The notes under the pieces were generated by a model. It did not search any database and was not told where the DNA came from. It was given only the letters and a program-made list of their open reading frames with translations. 6,082 bases of DNA from Bacteroidales bacterium (lineage in GTDB: Bacteria > Bacteroidota > Bacteroidia > Bacteroidales > Muribaculaceae): assembly GCA_004552725.1 (NCBI GenBank), contig SFNM01000107.1, positions 1 to 6,082 on the forward strand, given 5' to 3'. The number at the start of each line of letters is the position of its first letter. Position 1 is the first letter of the stretch. The position numbers and the translations under genes were made by a program. Positions 1-4,852 of this stretch are shown one piece after another.

Positions 1-35
1 CCGCTGTGCGCGAATTTTTTTGAAAACTCTGTCAT
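1..35 (-). CDS. Possible 5' end of a divergent gene (partial, 12 codons)
   Basis: On the minus strand an ATG at 35-33 opens a frame that runs off the left edge and reads MTEFSKKFAHSG. It is preceded by a purine-rich stretch (GCAAGAAGAAA) that could help initiation, and an in-frame TAG lies six codons upstream of the ATG, so this would be a genuine start and not the middle of a longer frame. Twelve codons are too few to identify a product or to establish coding. No full TAnnTTTG element lies upstream on this strand; the nearest, TAGAATTG, has one mismatch and sits too close to the ATG. The direction would be divergent from the HTH gene at 88. It could equally be chance. Confidence 0.25.
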   Translation of the reverse strand, partial: MTEFSKKFAHS

Positions 36-42
36 TTTCTTC

Positions 43-70
43 TTGCAATTCTAAAAATAACCTACATTTG
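43..70 (+). promoter_or_regulatory. Putative Bacteroidota-type promoter of the HTH/helical-protein operon
   Basis: TACATTTG at 63-70 matches the Bacteroidota -7 consensus TAnnTTTG exactly. A TTG at 43-45 lies 17 nt upstream and could serve as the -33 element, slightly closer than the usual spacing of about 19. Transcription would start near 75-78, leaving a leader of only about 10-13 nt before the TTG start codon at 88. The surrounding 1-75 is AT-rich and closed by stops in the downstream gene's frame (TGA at 22-24, TAA at 58-60, TAG at 73-75), consistent with intergenic DNA. Confidence 0.45.
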
Positions 71-87
71 TTTAGCAAATCAGCCTC

Positions 88-684
88 TTGGAAGCCCAAG
101 TCCACGCTCGTCGCCAAACCATCTGGATTATTACATTGTTGGCCTTGCTACTCACTGCAATTCTAATCATCATAATCAGTCGACTACGACGCAATTATCA
201 ATTGCGACGACGACTCGCCATTGAGCGCATCGATGCACTTGAAAACGACCGCGACTCGCTCTCGGAAGACTTGCAGGCCGAGCGCTCGCAACTTCAACGT
301 ATTCAGGGCCAAATCGAAGAAATTAAAAACGACCGCCGACAACGTTCGGCTATCACTGCCGACTCCATCCTCAACATCAAAGGCTCAGGATCGCTCCAAG
401 CCTTCGAACTTCGATTTGATGTACTCTATCCAGGCTTCACCGAACGGATACGCCAACGCGCCTCCACTTTGAGCAAACGCGAGATGCTACTATGTATGTT
501 GCTGGTCCTAAACCAATCCACCGCCCAAATCAGCGAAATCATGACCATCGAACCGCGCTCAATCAACATTATGCGCTATCGTGTTCGCAAAAAACTCAAC
601 CTCTCCGGCGACCAATCCCTCGAAGAAGTACTTCATCTCGTCGCAGGGGAACCCACCGATAACCCCAATCCTACACAACCATGA
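88..684 (+). CDS. Membrane-anchored coiled-coil protein with C-terminal LuxR-type helix-turn-helix
   Basis: This 198-aa protein has one membrane segment at about residues 11-31, a very basic flank (RLRRNYQLRRR), a charged coiled coil at about 36-85, and a C-terminal helix-turn-helix at about 128-187 (SKREMLLCMLL, then QISEIMTIEPRSINIMRYR, then VRKKLNL). The HTH and its TM-coiled-coil lead-in resemble the C-terminal half of Bacteroidales regulators that normally carry a signal peptide and periplasmic TPR repeats. Positive charges after the helix argue that the coiled coil and HTH are cytoplasmic, leaving an outside tail of only about 10 residues. An in-frame TAG at 73-75 blocks upstream extension. 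The only possible start before the membrane segment is TTG at 88; the first in-frame ATG is in the HTH. It is either a natural sensor-less regulator or the 3' remnant of a longer TPR regulator. The stop overlaps the next start (ATGA), so both are probably made from one mRNA. DNA targets cannot be inferred. Confidence 0.75.
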   Translation: MEAQVHARRQTIWIITLLALLLTAILIIIISRLRRNYQLRRRLAIERIDALENDRDSLSEDLQAERSQLQRIQGQIEEIKNDRRQRSAITADSILNIKGSGSLQAFELRFDVLYPGFTERIRQRASTLSKREMLLCMLLVLNQSTAQISEIMTIEPRSINIMRYRVRKKLNLSGDQSLEEVLHLVAGEPTDNPNPTQP

Positions 685-1337
685 ATAATCCCGACTTTAT
701 CTCCGCTCTGAAATGGGCCGAAAACAACCCGTTATCGTCAACTGCCGATGCTCTCAATACTTATTTAGACGTATGCTGTGGAAGCGTACTCGAAGCCGAG
801 GAACGTATGAGAGAGCAACGTGGGCAATGGGAAATCACCTCATTGACAGAATATTGCCTGAAGTATGCCACATATCTCAAAGGCTTCGACCACATGGTCA
901 ATCAACTCTATGCCGTGCTCAACCGTATGGCCAAATGTATCTACGAACATCCTCGCCTCAAACTGAAAGTGCTCCGCTTGCTCCTCACTGTGCTAAGACG
1001 CATCGAAGCACAAAACGGGCACGAATTAAGTCTTACCGAAGATGTAGCACACGACCTACGCTTCATCGAACGCAACATAGAATTTGCCGACCAAAACAAA
1101 TTGGACCAAATTCGCGAAGAAGGGCACTTGCACCACGACCCAATCGAATGGACAGCCCGCTGGGAAGAGGTCATCGACGAAGCCGACCGTTTAGTCGACG
1201 AAGCATTGGAAGACCAACCTCGCGGCATGGGATTCTGCCACGCCGTGTGGCACACTCGCGCTGAAATCCTGCGCACCCGCTTCAACCTGCGTTGGCGCTC
1301 CCCAGCCCTAATGAACCCGCGAGTAATGTTCGACTAA
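681..1337 (+). CDS. Conserved-looking helical protein of unknown function
   Basis: I do not recognise a characterised family for this 218-aa protein. It has no signal peptide and no membrane segment and is predicted mostly alpha-helical and cytoplasmic. Residues 35-110 form long amphipathic helices with a basic, leucine-rich stretch (PRLKLKVLRLLLTVLRRIEA, 91-110). Residues 140-180 are strongly acidic. The C-terminus (about 181-218) is compact and rich in aromatic residues, Arg and Pro, with GMGFCHAVWHT near 182-192, LRWRSPALMNP near 203-213 and a terminal FD, and looks like the most constrained part. Its ATG at 681 overlaps the TGA of the membrane HTH gene (ATGA), which implies translational coupling and perhaps a shared task such as partnering or modulating the regulator. 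That link is inference from context only. Cys and His residues (C32, C33, C59, C86, C186, H187) do not form a clear metal-binding motif. Confidence 0.8.
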   Translation: MNNPDFISALKWAENNPLSSTADALNTYLDVCCGSVLEAEERMREQRGQWEITSLTEYCLKYATYLKGFDHMVNQLYAVLNRMAKCIYEHPRLKLKVLRLLLTVLRRIEAQNGHELSLTEDVAHDLRFIERNIEFADQNKLDQIREEGHLHHDPIEWTARWEEVIDEADRLVDEALEDQPRGMGFCHAVWHTRAEILRTRFNLRWRSPALMNPRVMFD

Positions 1338-1411
1338 CCTATCCCCAACCCCAATCATTCCAACATAATAACGTCAACCTACATTCTTTTAGTTACTTTT
1401 GGCCTCAATGT

Positions 1412-1454
1412 AAAAAAATAATAAAGCATTGCAAGGATGTGCCTTGCAATGCTT
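1412..1454 (-). terminator. Rho-independent terminator of the tRNA-Pro gene
   Basis: A perfect 13-bp inverted repeat, AAGCATTGCAAGG (1424-1436) and CCTTGCAATGCTT (1442-1454), encloses a 5-nt loop. Read on the minus strand, the hairpin is followed by a T-rich tail, the complement of the A-run at 1412-1425, giving a canonical intrinsic terminator. It begins immediately after the tRNA 3' end. On the plus strand no T-run follows (CGGTCGGGG), so it should not efficiently stop transcripts coming from the gene that ends at 1337. Confidence 0.88.
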
Positions 1455-1457
1455 CGG

Positions 1458-1531
1458 TCGGGGTGACAGGATTCGAACCTGCGACCACCTGGTCCCAAAC
1501 CAGGTGCGCTACCGGACTGCGCTACGCCCCG
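1458..1531 (-). tRNA. tRNA-Pro (anticodon TGG)
   Basis: The minus strand folds into a full 74-nt cloverleaf: acceptor CGGGGCG/CACCCCG, D-arm stem GCGC/GCGC, anticodon stem CCTGG/CCAGG around the loop TTTGGGA (anticodon TGG at plus 1497-1495), a 5-nt variable loop, a T-arm stem GCAGG/CCTGT with loop TTCGAAT, and discriminator A. The C1-G72 start is typical of bacterial tRNA-Pro. CCA is not encoded: the gene reads A-CC-G at its end, so CCA must be added after transcription. The acceptor stem has one C6-A67 mismatch and the T stem one G-U pair. It has its own upstream promoter and a downstream terminator, so it is a single-gene unit. Confidence 0.96.
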
Positions 1532-1541
1532 ATTGCGACTG

Positions 1542-1571
1542 CAAAGTTAGTAATTTTTTTCGACTTACAAA
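1542..1571 (-). promoter_or_regulatory. Promoter of tRNA-Pro
   Basis: On the minus strand TAACTTTG (plus 1549-1542) matches the Bacteroidota -7 consensus TAnnTTTG exactly. A TTTG (plus 1571-1568) lies 18 nt upstream, close to the expected -33 position. The -7 element ends 10 nt before the mature tRNA 5' end at 1531, so transcription would begin only a few nucleotides upstream of the tRNA. Confidence 0.75.
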
Positions 1572-1644
1572 CCTTTTTGCTCAAAAAATCAGTTATCAAT
1601 CTACTTTTTTATTGTTATTACGCGGTTTTTTGCGGGATTTTCGC

Positions 1645-1672
1645 TAACTTTGCACATTATTTGTAAAAAGGA
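1645..1672 (+). promoter_or_regulatory. Promoter (-7 element) and ribosome-binding region of the coiled-coil/antiporter operon
   Basis: TAACTTTG at 1645-1652 is an exact TAnnTTTG -7 element, 26 nt before the ATG at 1679. No well-spaced -33 TTG is present: the nearest, at 1630-1632, is only 12 nt away. Start would be near 1658, giving a leader of about 20 nt. AAGGA at 1668-1672, six nt before the ATG, is a reasonable Shine-Dalgarno-like sequence and supports the chosen start. This is notable because many genes in this phylum lack one. Confidence 0.65.
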
Positions 1673-1678
1673 ATTGAT

Positions 1679-2656
1679 ATGCTACAACACGATACTGAAA
1701 ATAAGACTCAACAACAAGGCCGTAAGCCGGCCAACAATGGCGACAATCGCAAACTTATGCTTTGGATTATCATTGGCCTCGCGGCTGCTATCGTTGGGTT
1801 GGGCGCATGGTTCATTATTTCGTCTTCTTCGCAGAAACGTGCTCTCGACGAAGCAATCGCACTTAAAGAGCAAGCCGAATTAGATGCCAGCGAACGTGAG
1901 TTGCAGAACGCATACGATGAACTTAACAACCAATTCTCCAATATAGAGAATGGGCGCACTTTAGTGCTTGACGACTCAGTGAAACGCGACCTCACTATCA
2001 AATATGAGAACGCGCGATTGCAAGTAGAGCGTTTGCAACAAGAACTCCGCAATCAGCAAAATATGTCGGCCGCTGAAATCAAACGTCTCAAAGATGAAAT
2101 CGCCACTCTGCGCGACCTCCTTCGCCACTATGTGGAGGAAATCAACCGCTTGCAATTAGAAAATGATAGTCTGCGCACTGAAAACGCTCAAATTCGCGAC
2201 CGCAACCAGCAACTCTCGAGCCAGGTGCAAGAAACTTCGCGCCAAAATCAGCAACTCAATGAGCGCATGACGTTGGCCGAACGCCTCAACGTCACCGGCT
2301 TGAGCCTCACCCCGCTCAATAAGAAAGGCAAACAAGAAAAAAATGTGGCGAAAGCCAAACAACTGCGTGTGGTATTCACTATTCCGCAAAATAATTCCAC
2401 TCCGGTAGGAGCCAAAACCATCTACTTGCGTATCACTTCGCCTTCGGGGCAACTCTTGGGCAATGCCGGTTCCTTCAGTTTCGAAGGGGCTTCAGTGCCA
2501 TATTCCGCTAAGACTGTTATTGAATATTCCGGTGAAGAGATTGCAGGTATTACAATCTATTGGGATGTCAATACAGCCTTGACTGCAGGTCAATACACTG
2601 TGGAACTTTTCGCCGACAATTTCCGACTGACCAGCCGCTCGTTTGAACTGAAATAA
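1679..2656 (+). CDS. Membrane-anchored periplasmic coiled-coil protein with C-terminal beta domain
   Basis: This 325-aa protein has four parts: a short polar, basic N-terminus (1-26); one membrane helix at about 27-47 (LMLWIIIGLAAAIVGLGAWF); a long coiled coil at about 53-205 rich in Glu, Gln, Arg, Asn and Leu heptads; and a C-terminal domain at about 206-325. The last domain alternates hydrophobic and polar residues, as in a beta-sandwich (for example TIYLRITSPSG, ITIYWDV, YTVELFADNFRL). Charge distribution places the N-terminus inside and the coiled coil plus beta domain in the periplasm. There is no signal-peptidase site, so it should stay anchored in the inner membrane. The function is unknown; the shape suits a spacer, scaffold or envelope-sensing protein. 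Its stop overlaps the antiporter start by one nt (TAATG), so it is translated together with a cation:proton antiporter and may act with it (inference). The ATG is supported by AAGGA six nt upstream and a -7 element. Confidence 0.85.
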   Translation: MLQHDTENKTQQQGRKPANNGDNRKLMLWIIIGLAAAIVGLGAWFIISSSSQKRALDEAIALKEQAELDASERELQNAYDELNNQFSNIENGRTLVLDDSVKRDLTIKYENARLQVERLQQELRNQQNMSAAEIKRLKDEIATLRDLLRHYVEEINRLQLENDSLRTENAQIRDRNQQLSSQVQETSRQNQQLNERMTLAERLNVTGLSLTPLNKKGKQEKNVAKAKQLRVVFTIPQNNSTPVGAKTIYLRITSPSGQLLGNAGSFSFEGASVPYSAKTVIEYSGEEIAGITIYWDVNTALTAGQYTVELFADNFRLTSRSFELK

Positions 2657-4845
2657 TGAGCATCGAAAGCCTGATATCAGACTTGGCGTTTCTGCTATTG
2701 TTAGGAGCCGTAGTTACGGTTCTATTTAAGTGGCTACGCCAACCTGTGGTTCTGGGCTATATTGTGGCCGGCTTCTTGGCGAGCCCCAATTTCACCTACT
2801 TGCCTTCGGTATCTACCGCAGAGAATATTGAGTTCTGGGCTCAATTAGGTATTGTGGTGTTGCTCTTCTCCTTGGGTCTGGAATTTAGTTTTAAGAAATT
2901 ATTGCGCTCCGGCACGGCTGCGGTGGTCACTGCGCTGATAATCGTAGCCGGAATGATGTTGGCAGGGTTTGTTGTGGGTCACTTCTTGGGCTTCAACTTT
3001 ATCAACTGTCTATTCTTGGGCGGTATGCTATCTATGTCATCGACCACCATTATCATCAAGGCATTCACTGATATGGGACTTCGCCAGCAGAAGTTTGCCG
3101 CATTGGTATTGGCTGTGCTCATTGTTGAAGACCTGTTTGCGGTGTTGATGATGGTGATACTATCATCGATTGCGCTTAACAACTCGGTTGAAGGCTCCGA
3201 ACTGCTGATGAGCGTAGCCAAACTATCATTTTTCCTTATTATATGGTTCTTGGTCGGGGTATATGTGATACCCTCAGCGCTCAATCGTTGCCGTCGCTTT
3301 CTCAACAGTGAAACACTTCTGGTGGTGTCGATGGGTATGTGCTTGGGCATGGCCGTGTTTTCAGTGTACTGCGGTTTTTCGCTGGCACTCGGAGCATTCG
3401 TCATGGGCTCGATATTGGCCGGCACGAGTTATGCAGAAAGCATTGAGCACGTAACAACACCGGTCAAAGACCTCTTTGGCGCCGTCTTCTTCATTTCCGT
3501 GGGAATGATGGTGCAGCCAACAATTTTGGCTGATTATTGGATACCTATTTTAATACTCTCGGCAGTAGTAATTTTAGGTATGATTGTATTCGGCAGTTTT
3601 GGTATGATTGTCACCGGCCAAGATATTCGCACCGCCATCCGTTCGGGCTTCTCGCTCACTCAAATCGGTGAATTTGCATTTATCATAGCCACTTTGGGTA
3701 TGAGTCTCGGAGTGCTTGAGGCGCATATTTATCCGATTATTGTAGCGGTGTCGGTAATCACCACTTTTACCACACCCTATTTCATCAAATTGTCGACTCC
3801 GGCAGCCAACTGGGTTGAAACTCACATCCCGCGCAAACTGGCTCTTACAATCGAACGTTACGGCAATGAAGGTCAACGCGACCGCGCTGCCGGCAGCCAA
3901 TGGACCGGATTGCTTCGCCGCCACTTGTGGCGCTCGATTATTTACTCGGTGGTACTGATTGCAGTATCGATTGTGATGCTCAAATTCATTGGACCTTGGC
4001 TCCACGATATTTCTCCGGAATGGGGCGATTTGCTGCAAGTGGCAACCACACTCACCGCCATGGCGCCATTCCTCTTGGCACTTATCATCCCTGTGAAACC
4101 TCAATCGGGTCCGACAAATGCCTCGGCCAACATACCGCGCATAGTAATGATGGTGTTCCGCACCATCATAGCCGCGGGATTTGTGGCTCACTCCGTAGGT
4201 GTGGTCTATTCCCCGTTAGCCGGTATAGGCACATCGTTGGTGATAGTGCTCACAATTATCATCTTCTTCTATCGCCGCCTCAGCCGCCACATCAAGCGCA
4301 TCGAAGACCGCTTTTTCAATAACCTCAACGAGCGTGAATTGCGCCGTTCGGGCAAGTCGAACGTGGTAGTGTCAGACCTCCACACCGCTTACATCACCGT
4401 GGGCAACGCCTGCTCATTCGCCGGCGAGCGGCTGTCACAAAGCAACTTACGCCGCACTTTTGGCGTAAACGTCATCTCCATCCAGCGCCAAGGCATCACT
4501 ATTCCTATTCCTGATGGCAACCAACGTATATACCCGGGCGACACCATCGGTGTGATTGGCTCCGACGCTCAAATCGAAGCCCTGCTTCCTGAGGTGGAGG
4601 CTCATAGTGACCAAATGCCCAGCCACGGCGAGGAGGTGGAATTACGCTCGATTATGTTGTCGTTCAACTCTCCTTTGGTGGGAAAATCGCCCGCCTCGGC
4701 ATCCATACGCAACCGCTACAAAGTGCTGGTGGTGGCAGTGAGTCGCGATGGCGAATTTATCGACTCAGACCCCAATCTTTCATTTACACCCGGCGACATT
4801 GTGTGGTTTGCCGGCACTAAAAACGATATAGAAAAACTCAAATAA
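2656..4845 (+). CDS. CPA2-family monovalent cation:proton antiporter with tandem C-terminal TrkA-C-like domains
   Basis: This 729-aa inner-membrane transporter probably exchanges K+ or Na+ for protons. Residues 1-380 are the hydrophobic exchanger core of the KefB/NapA-like fold. Visible motifs are SSTTIIIKAF (128-137), IVEDLFAVLM (156-165), SLALGAFVMGSILAG (242-256), LFGAVFFISVGMMV (273-286) and SLTQIGEFAFIIATLG (333-348). The ion-binding pair is Glu158-Asp159, unlike the Gln-Asp of KefB/KefC or the Asp-Asp of electrogenic NapA types, so ion choice and stoichiometry are uncertain. After a basic linker (381-425), about four extra membrane segments follow (about 427-446, 460-480, 495-514 and 518-539). 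Two soluble domains resembling TrkA-C/RCK-C come next (about 570-648 and 661-729), each with a conserved ending (YPGDTIGVIG; TPGDIVWFAG). No nucleotide-binding Rossmann TrkA-N domain or GxGxxG motif is present, so regulation by NAD(H) or glutathione as in KefC is unlikely. It follows the coiled-coil gene with a 1-nt overlap. Confidence 0.93.
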   Translation: MSIESLISDLAFLLLLGAVVTVLFKWLRQPVVLGYIVAGFLASPNFTYLPSVSTAENIEFWAQLGIVVLLFSLGLEFSFKKLLRSGTAAVVTALIIVAGMMLAGFVVGHFLGFNFINCLFLGGMLSMSSTTIIIKAFTDMGLRQQKFAALVLAVLIVEDLFAVLMMVILSSIALNNSVEGSELLMSVAKLSFFLIIWFLVGVYVIPSALNRCRRFLNSETLLVVSMGMCLGMAVFSVYCGFSLALGAFVMGSILAGTSYAESIEHVTTPVKDLFGAVFFISVGMMVQPTILADYWIPILILSAVVILGMIVFGSFGMIVTGQDIRTAIRSGFSLTQIGEFAFIIATLGMSLGVLEAHIYPIIVAVSVITTFTTPYFIKLSTPAANWVETHIPRKLALTIERYGNEGQRDRAAGSQWTGLLRRHLWRSIIYSVVLIAVSIVMLKFIGPWLHDISPEWGDLLQVATTLTAMAPFLLALIIPVKPQSGPTNASANIPRIVMMVFRTIIAAGFVAHSVGVVYSPLAGIGTSLVIVLTIIIFFYRRLSRHIKRIEDRFFNNLNERELRRSGKSNVVVSDLHTAYITVGNACSFAGERLSQSNLRRTFGVNVISIQRQGITIPIPDGNQRIYPGDTIGVIGSDAQIEALLPEVEAHSDQMPSHGEEVELRSIMLSFNSPLVGKSPASASIRNRYKVLVVAVSRDGEFIDSDPNLSFTPGDIVWFAGTKNDIEKLK

Positions 4846-4852
4846 AAATATT

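Noticed and set aside
1424..1454. The hairpin as a bidirectional terminator also ending the operon that stops at 1337
   Set aside because: No T-run follows it on the plus strand; only the minus-strand reading has the required tail.
1292..1666. A 124-codon plus-strand open frame across the gap between the helical-protein gene and the coiled-coil gene
   Set aside because: It runs straight through the tRNA-Pro gene (antisense), its terminator and both promoters; the composition is not protein-like.
2979..3425. Minus-strand frame of 148 codons within the antiporter core
   Set aside because: It is antisense to the motif-bearing membrane helices; no initiation signal or recognisable sequence.
3574..4191. 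A 205-codon minus-strand open frame inside the antiporter gene
   Set aside because: It lies entirely antisense to strongly conserved transporter sequence and its translation is rich in His, Arg and Cys with no domain-like pattern. It is a codon-bias shadow.
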